The notes under the pieces are model-generated. The model made no database searches. It saw only the letters and a program-made list of their open reading frames with translations, and was not told the origin of the DNA. The translations under genes and the position numbers were made by a program. From Euryarchaeota archaeon UBA256 (GTDB lineage: Archaea > Thermoplasmatota > Poseidoniia > Poseidoniales > Poseidoniaceae), in assembly GCA_002494645.1 (NCBI GenBank), contig DACE01000017.1, positions 1 to 30,077 of the forward strand: DNA of 30,077 nucleotides. The letters are read 5' to 3'. This document shows positions 7,581-16,196 of the stretch, piece by piece. Numbering within the stretch: the first letter of the stretch is position 1; every line of letters starts with the position of its first letter.

Positions 7581-8570
7581 ATGTCCAGGGACAAAGACTG
7601 GGATGAACTCCAGGGGCGTCCACACAAGCGTCGTCCATCCAAAGGCAACAAGAAACGATCCTTAGAGGAACAATTAGACTCGGATTTTGCTCATGATGAG
7701 CAGACCAAATTTCTTGATGGCCTTGCCCACAAAGGCGGAAAATACGAATGGATGCGAGAAAAACGTTACAACTCGATGTTTCGCGATATCGAATCCAAGA
7801 TTCAAGGCGCTATGGGAACGGGGACCTATGATTGGGTTGACCGTCGTGTGTTTGACCAGGTCTTCGACCGCCTGACCTTGATGGCTTTGTATAAATTGAT
7901 GAAAACGGGTGTGATCGATACGCTTGATTTCCCCGTTGCACGAGGGAAAGAAGCCCACGTCTTTCATGGAACCAGTCTTTCGGGTGAGCCCGTCGCAGTG
8001 AAAATCTTTCACACCTCAAATGCAGTCTTCAAAAATCTGATTCAGTACATTGAGGGAGATCCGAGATTCACTGGCTTACGCAGAAAACACCGAGATTTGG
8101 TTGAAGTCTGGGTTCGCAAAGAATACCGCAACCTCAACCGATTGGCGCGTTGGGGATTGAACGTACCCATGCCAAGAGGTGTTCACAAAAACGTGCTCAT
8201 CATGGATTATGTCGGCACAGCTACCTCTCCATCACCAAAACTTCGGGATGTTCAAATCGATACGCCTCAGGTTGTTTACGACGATCTGCTGGAATTTTTG
8301 GCCATCGCATGGCAGAAGGCTAACCTCGTACACGGAGATTTTTCTCCATACAACATCCTATGGCACGACGGTAGAGCGCTTGTAATCGATGTTGGTCAAG
8401 CGGTTGTAGACAGTCACCCAAAGGCTCAGGAATTTCTCGTTCGTGACGTGACTCGCCTGGTGGAGTGGGGTCAGAAAAACGACCTTGATGTCACCTTGGC
8501 CGATGCGCTCTATGACGTATTGAACATGGACCTCTCGGGCGTCGAGCAGGTGGAATGGGAAACGGAATGA
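7581..8570 (+). CDS. rio1: RIO1-type serine/threonine kinase/ATPase
   Basis: Atypical kinase/ATPase of the RIO1 family, which releases assembly factors during late maturation of the small ribosomal subunit. The 329 residues show a basic N-terminus, a nucleotide loop ARGKEAHVFHG (120-130), the ATP-anchoring lysine in PVAVKIF (K141), the catalytic loop VHGDFSPYNIL (250-260, D253 and N258) and the metal-binding IDVGQAV (D270). The catalytic set is complete. It follows aIF1A with GAGG at 7570-7573, and its stop codon lies 1 nt from the stop of the convergent KH gene. aIF1A, RIO1 and Dim2-like genes are a known archaeal neighbourhood linking initiation with 30S biogenesis. Confidence 0.95.
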   Translation: MSRDKDWDELQGRPHKRRPSKGNKKRSLEEQLDSDFAHDEQTKFLDGLAHKGGKYEWMREKRYNSMFRDIESKIQGAMGTGTYDWVDRRVFDQVFDRLTLMALYKLMKTGVIDTLDFPVARGKEAHVFHGTSLSGEPVAVKIFHTSNAVFKNLIQYIEGDPRFTGLRRKHRDLVEVWVRKEYRNLNRLARWGLNVPMPRGVHKNVLIMDYVGTATSPSPKLRDVQIDTPQVVYDDLLEFLAIAWQKANLVHGDFSPYNILWHDGRALVIDVGQAVVDSHPKAQEFLVRDVTRLVEWGQKNDLDVTLADALYDVLNMDLSGVEQVEWETE

Positions 8571-8571
8571 T

Positions 8572-9318
8572 TCATTCTTCTTCCCATTGAATCCGCTCAT
8601 CATCGGCCAGAACCATCATTTCTGATACAGCCTCGTCATCTTCAGGGTCAACCTGAGACGCTTTCATTCGGCGTTGACGTCGTTGTGATACTTCAGCGAG
8701 GCCGGGAACTAAGGCATCAAAGGCAGCAGATGGCTTGCCCTCTGTGGGGCGTTCCTGATGAGCATCAAGTGATTTTGAGTCAAGACGGGCACGCTTCCTA
8801 TCCCGCTCCAAATATCCCAGAACGGTTCCGTGTTCGGAGCCTCCTGCTAGCATTTCAATCGCTTGGCGGGCAGCAAAGAGTCCACTCTCTTCGCCAACAA
8901 GGACAACGGTTGAATTGTAAATGCTGATTTGAGTTTGAGTGAGTTGCTCAATGAGTTTGCGAATTTTGCCTTGGCGGCCGATGATTCGGGCACGAATGCG
9001 TCGTTGTTGATTGGATCGCTTTCCGACATAATCTCGAAGGTCAACCAATTCAAAGAAATGGTCATCATCAAGCAGGCTTATGGCTGCTTTTGGAGCCATG
9101 CCTCGGCCAATCGCCTTTACAACATCGGGGAGTTTCATGGCTTTGACAGGGTCATAACTTCCCACGTCTCCCCAAACCACATCGACATCACCAGTTTCCG
9201 AATCGATGATGAATTCCTTGCAACCCGCAGCTTTGTGAATTGCTCTGCTGGTTTCTCCTTTCGCCCCAATAATGACTCCAATGCGGTCCTTTGGGACCCG
9301 AGGAAGTTGCTGGCGCAT
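8572..9318 (-). CDS. Two-KH-domain RNA-binding protein, Dim2/Pno1 type
   Basis: Archaeal counterpart of the ribosome assembly factor Dim2/Pno1, expected to bind the 3' end of pre-16S rRNA. KH domain 1 carries VPKDRIGVIIGAKGE with the GxxG loop at residues 18-21, and KH domain 2 carries RIRARIIGRQGKIRKLIE with GxxG at 114-117. From about residue 170 to 248 there is an additional charged, Arg- and Glu-rich tail, which is longer than in many archaeal homologues. An ATG at 9318 matches the normal N-terminus. An in-frame TTG at 9348 overlaps the stop of the upstream surface-protein gene (TTGA) and is an alternative start that would add ten residues. It is convergent with rio1. Confidence 0.92.
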   Translation of the reverse strand: MRQQLPRVPKDRIGVIIGAKGETSRAIHKAAGCKEFIIDSETGDVDVVWGDVGSYDPVKAMKLPDVVKAIGRGMAPKAAISLLDDDHFFELVDLRDYVGKRSNQQRRIRARIIGRQGKIRKLIEQLTQTQISIYNSTVVLVGEESGLFAARQAIEMLAGGSEHGTVLGYLERDRKRARLDSKSLDAHQERPTEGKPSAAFDALVPGLAEVSQRRQRRMKASQVDPEDDEAVSEMMVLADDERIQWEEE

Positions 9319-9344
9319 GGGTGGGGGGTGCGGCCCACCTCTTT

Positions 9345-11195
9345 TCAATCCCTTGTCTTTCGCTGGAGGAGAGATAATGCAAAGCCAACCAGTACAACAA
9401 GGAGAATCGATGGTGCAAAAGAAGGCACCAAACCGGGGTTGTCAAGTGATGCTCCGGTGATGACGAGGTAGTTGTTGTTGTTGCCCTCATCATATTCATC
9501 GATGACGTTGGCAAAGTCGATAACAAGCCGCAGGTCGAATTGTCCAGAACGTGGCACAGTGTAGTCCCAAATGATGGTTTCATTACTGTCGGAGAGTGTT
9601 CCACTGGGCAGGTTTCTGGTTTCCATGATGGTCCAATCAACGTTGGATGAGCGGTCTGCAGGTGCTGACTCCAAGCGCACGATGACACTGCCTCCGTAGT
9701 CTTGATTGGATTCAAGAACGCTCGTGATGGTTACATTTCCGTTGGTTTCACCGGGCCGCACGACCAACTTGTTGAGGTTGGTTTCACTGGTGTTCCAGTA
9801 GATGTCCAGGCCTGGAAGGATCTGGAAGGAGGTCGAAGAGGTCGTGTAAGAGTTCCCAGCTTCATCAACGAGAATGGCTCGCAGCATCAAATGTTGGCGG
9901 GATTTTGTGGCCCAACTCGACAAGCCTACCTGTCCGCTTAGACCGTTGACGCCCATGTTGAGCCATCGGCCGGAAAGGTCGGGGGTTTCACCAACTCCGT
10001 TGGAATCAAATCCATATTGGATGGAAGAAGACAGGTTATCAATTCCAGATTGCGCATCTTCTGCGTTGAAGGAGACATTGGCTGCGCCAATACGGCTGGT
10101 CGTCAATTCATCTACTGACCATGAGATCGGAATGGGTGCCGTTTCGTCAACGCGGACGGTGAGGTTTTCATGAGCGCCGGTATTTCCTACTCGGTCAATG
10201 GCTCGAAATGTCAATGCATGGATACCTTCTGTGAAATCCAACGAGATGGTGTCGTTAGTGGTTGAGGTCCATGTTTGACCGTCGTTTGTGGTATATTCAA
10301 CGGTGGCCACACCCGACCCTTGCCCGTCATCAGTATTGCTCATGAGGCCGCTGATTTCAACGAGACCTGACTGTTGCCAATGGGACCCATTGCCAACCGT
10401 GAGGCTGCCAATGCTTGGTCCACTACGGTCAATGCCAATGAAAATGGTCGACGTATCAGAAAGACCAGAATCGTCGAGGACCGTCAAGCGAGGCGACCAA
10501 ATGCCTTCACTCATGTTCCCACTGTTCCAGTCCCATCCATAAGCGAGCGGTGAACCAGAATCACTGCTGGGCGTCCCCGGACCGGGTACATTGGTGAGGC
10601 TGGCTTCCTTCAGGTCGTCGTCACTCGCACCCCAGCGGAATGCGATGGCCTCCTGAGTCCCAGTGTTAAACCAAGCACGCTCACTGAGCGAGGCACCAGT
10701 TCCCGCATCGGGGTTGAGGACGGTGAATGTGGTGATGACAGGTACTTGGTTGGTGATGTTGAACGAACCACTGGTGGCGATCACATGGTCTTCAGCATCG
10801 CTGTCCCATCCGGTTGCTTTCAGAACGTAGGAATCGTTGTCATAGTCGGTCGTATCGAAGGGATACAGCCACGGCGTTTCGGTCAGATTAACGACCGTTG
10901 TCCACGTGGTGTCATCATCCGAGATTTCAATCAAAAGTGAGTCGAGTGTTCCCGTGCCTCCAATGCTGAACGTAAGGGCGATTGTTCCCTTGACATCATC
11001 ATCCTGAAAGGGGCCGTTTGAGAAGGCAACGGTCAAACTTGAGGCTGATGCGACGGTTGTCATTTCCTCAAGGTAAGAGGTCGGTTGTGTCTGCGATGAC
11101 GGCATCGGGCCCAGAGAGCACAGAAGCAAAAGGACAAGCCAAACGCTCGTAGCACCTCTGCCCATATCATTTCCACACCTGCGGTTGTCCTTCAA
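9345..11195 (-). CDS. Secreted or membrane-anchored surface protein with Ig-like and CARDB-like repeats
   Basis: Large extracellular protein of unknown function, 616 residues. The N-terminus has a signal peptide (hydrophobic VWLVLLLLCSLG, about residues 18-29 of the long form). The body is rich in Ser, Thr, Asp and N-glycosylation sequons. It contains Ig-like repeats including one of the type SGVATVEYTTNDGQTWTS ... FRAIDRVGNTG, which resembles OmpL47-type domains. A CARDB-like domain near the C-terminus ends with VIDEYDEGNNNNY. The last residues are a hydrophobic helix, PSFAPSILLVVLVGFALSLL, followed by QRKTRD, giving a membrane anchor or possibly an archaeosortase-type sorting signal. The start may be TTG at 11195 or the ATG at 11165, which has AGGTG about 10 nt upstream. 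It is divergent from another surface protein. Confidence 0.85.
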   Translation of the reverse strand: MKDNRRCGNDMGRGATSVWLVLLLLCSLGPMPSSQTQPTSYLEEMTTVASASSLTVAFSNGPFQDDDVKGTIALTFSIGGTGTLDSLLIEISDDDTTWTTVVNLTETPWLYPFDTTDYDNDSYVLKATGWDSDAEDHVIATSGSFNITNQVPVITTFTVLNPDAGTGASLSERAWFNTGTQEAIAFRWGASDDDLKEASLTNVPGPGTPSSDSGSPLAYGWDWNSGNMSEGIWSPRLTVLDDSGLSDTSTIFIGIDRSGPSIGSLTVGNGSHWQQSGLVEISGLMSNTDDGQGSGVATVEYTTNDGQTWTSTTNDTISLDFTEGIHALTFRAIDRVGNTGAHENLTVRVDETAPIPISWSVDELTTSRIGAANVSFNAEDAQSGIDNLSSSIQYGFDSNGVGETPDLSGRWLNMGVNGLSGQVGLSSWATKSRQHLMLRAILVDEAGNSYTTSSTSFQILPGLDIYWNTSETNLNKLVVRPGETNGNVTITSVLESNQDYGGSVIVRLESAPADRSSNVDWTIMETRNLPSGTLSDSNETIIWDYTVPRSGQFDLRLVIDFANVIDEYDEGNNNNYLVITGASLDNPGLVPSFAPSILLVVLVGFALSLLQRKTRD

Positions 11196-11333
11196 TGCTC
11201 CCCTTCAACAGGTGGTTCATGAGGCCATTCAAAGTTGGAGGCAGTCTTCGCATGCCTTCAAGCCTCTGTGACCCGTTCATCGAGGGGGATTTGGAGAGAT
11301 GGGTTCAAGTGCTTTGCATGCTCTAAGCATTGC

Positions 11334-14168
11334 ATGGAGCGCAGTACGAAGGCCGCCATCATCGTCAGTCTGCTGGTTATGAGTCTCCTCCCCATCAATG
11401 TTCAGGCGGGCGAAAGTGGCGGTGTGCAGGCATCAGCTGTTCAACTTTCATTGACGCCTGACAATCCACTCATGGGCGGGTCAGTTGATATCGAAGTGAT
11501 GCTCTACAACAGTCAGCAAAGTGATGCTTTCGGCGTTGATGTTGCGTTCTACAAAGAATCACTAACTGCAAGTAATCGTCTCTTTCTCGATAGCATAACG
11601 GTGCCGGGAGAAGACTACGTGACCGTTTCAACAACGTGGTCGGGCCTCACTGAGGGCGAGCACAAAGTTTGGTTTGAATTCAGTGCCGGCGGCGACTCAC
11701 CGGAGAATTTCTTCAAGTCCTTCACCGTTGCAGGATTGCCAAATCTACGCGTTGACAGCCTCATCGTAGAACAACATCAACCCGTGTACGCTGGTGATGT
11801 GCTCAACCTTTCAGCATTGATTCTCAATTCTGGTACGGTTGATGCAGCCAACAGCACACTTCTGCTGGAGGTTCCTGGCTCATCGGATGTTGAATTGGCA
11901 GTGCCTTCCATCACAGCCGGTTCAACCCACTGGGTCAACACCACCATCGTTGCCCCGAGCAGCGGTACGCACAACGTACAGGTCACACCGGACATTTACA
12001 ACGTGATTGTGGAAGCTTCAGAATCCAACAAAGTCAGCGAAGTGGAGGTCGTCGTTTCTATGCGCATGGACCTCAGTTTCAAAGACGACTTGGTCGTCAC
12101 CATCGCACCGGGTGCACTCGAAGGACCATGGACGATTACTGGTACACTGGTTCGAACCAACGGGACCGGTCCTGCTGACATTCCCCTCCATTTGGAACTC
12201 CAAACTCCAACAGGTGGCACAATCGCAGCCCAACCGTTCACGGTGAGTCTTATCGGGTCAGGCTACAGCGAAACGAGTTTCACAACACAATTGAACGCCT
12301 CAACCCTCTCTTCTCTTCCCGATGGGAACCACGTGGTAACTGCCCGTATCAATCCGTTCAATGAAGCGGGCTTTGAACAGGAATCGACGACCAACGATGT
12401 CACATCTGGTCTTCTTACGATCTCTCCAATCCCAGATGTCTATGTGGATGCAAATGCCCTTCCAACCACACCGTCCGTTGCTTCGGGAGAAGATGTGGAA
12501 TGGCGAATCACAATGGAAAACACGGGTGACATTGGCGTTTCAGGTATGATTCAATACACCTTTGAAGGAGTTCAAGGGCAATCACCTCCAATTTTGTTAG
12601 GTGCAGGCCAACCCTTTACTTGGAACGTTTCTCTTCCAACCGCCCTTGGCGCCCATACTGCTGAATTTGAAGCACAATGGGTTTCAAGTCAAGGCAGTTG
12701 GGACGCCAATAAGCAGAATTCCTATGCGAGTGGAACCGTTCTTGTAGAATCAAAACTCAAATTGGATTGGGAGTATTCCTCGCTTCAACTCTTTGATGCA
12801 GAAAACAACGTCCCAACGATGCCCCTTGCTGATGGTGCAGTCTACACGCTCAGCGTTAACATGACCAGTACCGAAACCGGTCAAGCCAATTACACCTGTC
12901 AGGATGGTGGCAACACGGTGCTTTCTTCACTCTCGGTAACCGTTGGACAACGAGGAGAACGCGTGTCTCTCTCCTGTACTTTTGAAGCCAAAGCCTCGTT
13001 GACCACCGTTCGGTTGGTTCCTGAAGATTCATCCATCAGTCCGACCTTCACCCGTTCCTTTGCGACCTTGGCTTCAAGTTCAGCCGATGAGGACTCGGCA
13101 GCTGCCTCTCAGATGGGAACATTCACGCTCTTTGGCCTTGGCGCCTTGGTCTTGATTGGTGCCCTCGTGACAGCGGTCGTTCTCACACGAGAGCGAGAAG
13201 AAGACGTTGAGCGAGACATTTACGAGTACTGCCCCTCGTGTGACGGAGAACTGGAAGGCACAGAAGATCGATGCCCTCATTGTGTATTCAATTTGAAGAA
13301 AGCACGAAGTCAATTCCACGACTGTGAAGAGTGTGGCGAATCAATTCCCGACCTTCTCGAAAATTGCGCCTATTGTGGAGCCTACCAAGACGTTTCTTCT
13401 TACTTCGAAAAGCGAGAGCGTCGAGAGCGTCGCGAAATCGTCAAGGAAGAGGTTCCTCTTCCGGAAGACGACGACGATCAAATCGTGACGGGAACAGAGA
13501 ATTACGCTGAAGCAGTCAAGGACTTCGGATTTGATGAAGAACACCTTGAGGATGAATGGGACACCAACATCGAAGCTGCTGAAGCTGAAGTTGAAGCAGC
13601 CTATGACCGTCGCTACGCGGATGAAATCGCCATGAGTGAGATGACCGATGAGGAGATTGATGCCTACAAGGACAAGGTGACAACCACGCTGAAATCAAAT
13701 CGTGGTGCCGACCCCGACCACGATATTGACGCAATCTTGGCCTCAAAGGGCGAATTACGTTCCTTAGGTGAAGATACAGGTGAACTCAGTGCATCCGATG
13801 CAGATATTCGTGAGCGTCTCTTTGAGATCACGGGCGAAGAGGGCGTTCTTCCCGGCGAAAAGGTAAAGGTTGGCATGAGCCTCACCGATTCAGCCCTAGC
13901 GGGCAATGAAGTAGCAGAGGCAACGGCGAATTTCAGCTTTGACGATGAGGACGACGTACCCCTTTCCGCTTCGGTCAAAACAGATGATGAGCAACGAGCG
14001 GCTGCAAAAGCAAAGAAACCAACTCGTCGCCGAAGTGCTCGCCAGAAAGCCAAGGATGAGGCAGTGGCTGCGGAAGCCGCTAACGCGTCTGCAGAATGCG
14101 GTGCTTGTGGTTCAGATTTAGCCCCAGATGCCGATGAATGTGGAACCTGTGGTGCACGTTTCGGTTGA
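11334..14168 (+). CDS. Type I membrane protein: extracellular CARDB domains, cytoplasmic zinc ribbons
   Basis: 944 residues from the ATG at 11334, where a signal peptide (MERSTKAAIIVSLLVMSLLP) begins. The frame extends upstream to 11235, but that part is Cys/Trp-rich and unlike a signal peptide. Three or more CARDB/Ig-like adhesion-type domains occupy about residues 30-570. A single transmembrane helix lies at 594-618 and is followed by a basic/acidic stop-transfer. On the inferred cytoplasmic side there are two adjacent zinc ribbons (CPSC/CPHC at 633-650 and CEEC/CAYC at 664-681), a long acidic helical region, a basic stretch (KKPTRRRSARQK) and a third ribbon at the C-terminus (CGAC/CGTC, 922-939). 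This suggests a surface sensor or scaffold that contacts an intracellular partner. Function is unknown. Confidence 0.88.
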   Translation: MERSTKAAIIVSLLVMSLLPINVQAGESGGVQASAVQLSLTPDNPLMGGSVDIEVMLYNSQQSDAFGVDVAFYKESLTASNRLFLDSITVPGEDYVTVSTTWSGLTEGEHKVWFEFSAGGDSPENFFKSFTVAGLPNLRVDSLIVEQHQPVYAGDVLNLSALILNSGTVDAANSTLLLEVPGSSDVELAVPSITAGSTHWVNTTIVAPSSGTHNVQVTPDIYNVIVEASESNKVSEVEVVVSMRMDLSFKDDLVVTIAPGALEGPWTITGTLVRTNGTGPADIPLHLELQTPTGGTIAAQPFTVSLIGSGYSETSFTTQLNASTLSSLPDGNHVVTARINPFNEAGFEQESTTNDVTSGLLTISPIPDVYVDANALPTTPSVASGEDVEWRITMENTGDIGVSGMIQYTFEGVQGQSPPILLGAGQPFTWNVSLPTALGAHTAEFEAQWVSSQGSWDANKQNSYASGTVLVESKLKLDWEYSSLQLFDAENNVPTMPLADGAVYTLSVNMTSTETGQANYTCQDGGNTVLSSLSVTVGQRGERVSLSCTFEAKASLTTVRLVPEDSSISPTFTRSFATLASSSADEDSAAASQMGTFTLFGLGALVLIGALVTAVVLTREREEDVERDIYEYCPSCDGELEGTEDRCPHCVFNLKKARSQFHDCEECGESIPDLLENCAYCGAYQDVSSYFEKRERRERREIVKEEVPLPEDDDDQIVTGTENYAEAVKDFGFDEEHLEDEWDTNIEAAEAEVEAAYDRRYADEIAMSEMTDEEIDAYKDKVTTTLKSNRGADPDHDIDAILASKGELRSLGEDTGELSASDADIRERLFEITGEEGVLPGEKVKVGMSLTDSALAGNEVAEATANFSFDDEDDVPLSASVKTDDEQRAAAKAKKPTRRRSARQKAKDEAVAAEAANASAECGACGSDLAPDADECGTCGARFG

Positions 14169-14306
14169 GTGCCTGTCGGCGTTCATAGGGCTCGTCATCG
14201 CCAAGGCTCGGCCACAGTTCGCTTCATTCAGACAGGTCTCGCAGCGAGGCTCGAGTCTTGAATTGAACGGACATTCACACGAGCGAGGCTTTCTTAGGGA
14301 TTCACC
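14169..14306. other. Intergenic region before the lipoprotein gene
   Basis: No gene is visible. Two near-identical GCGAGGCT stretches occur near 14242 and 14283. The end holds the ribosome site of the lipoprotein. A promoter could lie around TTGAATTGAACGG near 14258, but this is weak. Confidence 0.3.
14296..14300 (+). promoter_or_regulatory. Ribosome binding site deciding a GTG start
   Basis: AGGGA ends 6 nt before GTG at 14307. The alternative ATG at 14322 has no such site at a good distance, so the GTG start is preferred for the lipoprotein. Confidence 0.5.
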
Positions 14307-14867
14307 GTGTGGCTCTCTTCAATGCGCCTCAGGGGTTTTGGAACGGCGTTGGTTCTGGTTGCCCTCCTGGCTTCCACATCGGGTTGTATGGGACTCATTG
14401 CGGCAAGAGAAACGGTTGAATCGCTGCGCGAAGAACCCTATGAGAGTTTGAAAAATCAAAAAATCGAAGTTTCGCACGAATTTGTCCAACTTCTCCCTCT
14501 CAATGAGTTCACCAACATCTCAACCTTTGTTGTTGACGACCAAACTGCAGAAATCAGAATTTATTTCAGAGCCCGAATCTCCTTTTCGGATACGATTCCA
14601 GCCGATAACACAACGCGCTATGTTCGAGCAACTCTGACGGACAGCGCCGGAAATGTCCAATGGGAACAAGACGTCAGCGAAACGGCGACACCATTGGAAC
14701 AGCAACTTTTGCCCAACCCTGAATTTGAACTTGGCGAGTGGGATTTGGAGGTCAGAGCCCGAGGTATCGGAGAGACGACTGTTGGTTTCATCAGCGACGA
14801 CTTCGACATCATCGTAACGGTCACCAATACCTGCATTCAATATCCGCTCGTGGACGATTGCTTCTGA
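14307..14867 (+). CDS. Predicted lipoprotein of unknown function
   Basis: 186-residue protein with an N-terminal hydrophobic segment (about residues 11-24) ending in a lipobox-like STSGC, followed by a mature part of about 160 residues. The mature domain is predicted to be mostly beta strands (for example AEIRIYFRARISFS and EWDLEVRARGIGETTVGF) and has several Asn-x-Thr sites. This suggests an extracellular beta-sandwich tethered to the membrane by lipid-modified Cys. No family is recognised. It lies 138 nt after the zinc-ribbon surface protein on the same strand. Its stop is 2 nt from the stop of the convergent nuclease gene. Confidence 0.75.
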   Translation: MWLSSMRLRGFGTALVLVALLASTSGCMGLIAARETVESLREEPYESLKNQKIEVSHEFVQLLPLNEFTNISTFVVDDQTAEIRIYFRARISFSDTIPADNTTRYVRATLTDSAGNVQWEQDVSETATPLEQQLLPNPEFELGEWDLEVRARGIGETTVGFISDDFDIIVTVTNTCIQYPLVDDCF

Positions 14868-14869
14868 CT

Positions 14870-16063
14870 TCAGACCAGTGAATCAGGGCAGGCATAGCGT
14901 CGCGAACAATTCCTACACTTTCCCTCTCTCTCGTGATTTCGAATCGCACCACCTTCTGCCATAACCTTCTGAACGGACTTAATGGCTTGATTCAATTTGG
15001 TCTTTGCATCACTGTCCCAAACGATGGAATGCAATTGCTCTGGACCGTAGCGCAGAAGTCCGTATGGAGGTGAAACACCCGTCGTGGCTTCGACCAACGA
15101 GGCATAAGCAAGAACTTGGATAACATGGGATTCGTGTGGTTTGTGTGGGACTTTACCAGTTTTCTGTTCAACGGGGATGAATTCCCCGTCGATGATGACG
15201 ATTTGATCGGGTCGTCCGCGAAGACCGTTTTCGTCATTCTTCAACAGTCCAGTGGTGCTGTCATCGTCAGAATACGCTATTTTTGTGTCGACTTTGATGT
15301 TGTTTTCAATCGCAAGAATCCGCGCTTCGCTATTGCTGACCAAGGCTCGTTGCAATCGATATGAAGCCATCAATGTCCAGCCGATGGTGGTTACTGCAAG
15401 CACATAGGCAGCCTGCTCTCGATCGCTTGCAAATTGCAGCGCAATGGCGTGCAAGGCAATCCCGATTGCTGCGATGAGAAAAGCCACTTCCAAGCGACCT
15501 CCTAGAAACCAGCCCCCCTCGAAGCCCTTTGGCTCAAAATAAGGTTGAACTCCCCCTTGTATTTGTTCGAAAGGTTGGTCCTTGCTCGATTTGGAAATAG
15601 TGAGGAAACGTCGCCAGGGAAGCGAAATTGCTGCGACGGCAATCAAGAGGCATGAAATGGCCCACAGGGCTAATAATTTAGAGAACTCTTGGGTGTCAAA
15701 ATCTGCTTCTTTGATGCTCATGAAGGCCAAGGTGTCAACCAACAGGACGACAACAACGGCGAACCACCACTGCCAAATGGTCAAGTTTCGCTTTGTAAGG
15801 AGTCGAAATCGTTCAAATTTACTCATTGTTTCATGGATGGCTTTGTGGCTCTCAATTCCAGCTTTGATGCTCTTGCTCTGGCCAGAATGCCCGGTTGCAG
15901 AGAGGTACCAAGACATTGGGCAGTAAGTGTAGCGTTCCAAATCACTGGCACTCACGGGTAAAAAAGTTCCTTTTTCATTGACCCAAAAGCCATCCTCGTG
16001 CATGACGGCTTGAGGATGGGTCGGACTGGAGTCCGATGTTGGTACAGCATTCTCCTCCGACAC
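14870..16063 (-). CDS. Cas4/Dna2-type PD-(D/E)XK Fe-S nuclease with membrane helices
   Basis: 397-residue protein with the full signature of Cas4/AddB/Dna2-like exonucleases. There is an N-terminal cluster Cys in SASDLERYTYCPMSWYL (C48), a conserved His in GIESHKAIHE (about 73-77), LRGRPDQIVII with metal-binding D286, the E-x-K motif VEQKTGK (E299, K301), a QVLAYA motif (Q316, Y320), and a C-terminal CRNCSRRYAC (C383, C386, C392) giving four Cys for a [4Fe-4S] cluster. Between the His motif and the Asp motif about 180 residues are inserted, with four hydrophobic segments (about 96-115, 129-148, 193-211, 217-234) that look like two transmembrane hairpins. No Cas1, Cas2 or CRISPR array is nearby. 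The start is GTG 16063 or possibly the ATG 60 nt downstream. Confidence 0.82.
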   Translation of the reverse strand: MSEENAVPTSDSSPTHPQAVMHEDGFWVNEKGTFLPVSASDLERYTYCPMSWYLSATGHSGQSKSIKAGIESHKAIHETMSKFERFRLLTKRNLTIWQWWFAVVVVLLVDTLAFMSIKEADFDTQEFSKLLALWAISCLLIAVAAISLPWRRFLTISKSSKDQPFEQIQGGVQPYFEPKGFEGGWFLGGRLEVAFLIAAIGIALHAIALQFASDREQAAYVLAVTTIGWTLMASYRLQRALVSNSEARILAIENNIKVDTKIAYSDDDSTTGLLKNDENGLRGRPDQIVIIDGEFIPVEQKTGKVPHKPHESHVIQVLAYASLVEATTGVSPPYGLLRYGPEQLHSIVWDSDAKTKLNQAIKSVQKVMAEGGAIRNHEREGKCRNCSRRYACPDSLV

Positions 16064-16155
16064 ATTAGGGCTACAGCCCTCTCTTTTTGATACCTTTTCC
16101 CTCCATGATTTTTTGAATTCGCACCAAGTTCATCGGGCTGGTGAGGACGAAGCGG

Positions 16156-16162
16156 TTTAATA
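16156..16162 (+). promoter_or_regulatory. Probable TATA box of the uS2 gene
   Basis: TTTAATA lies 38 nt (centre) before the ATG at 16197, in the 133-nt divergent region between the nuclease and uS2 genes. Archaeal transcription starts about 25 nt downstream of the TATA centre, so the leader would be about 10-14 nt. This agrees with the absence of a ribosome binding site near the start. Confidence 0.4.
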
Positions 16163-16196
16163 CAGGGGGTCTGTGGGCGGCTTGCTGTGGTTAACA

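Noticed and set aside
14870..16063. CRISPR-associated locus
   Set aside because: The protein is Cas4-like, but no repeat-spacer array and no Cas1, Cas2 or effector gene are found in the window.
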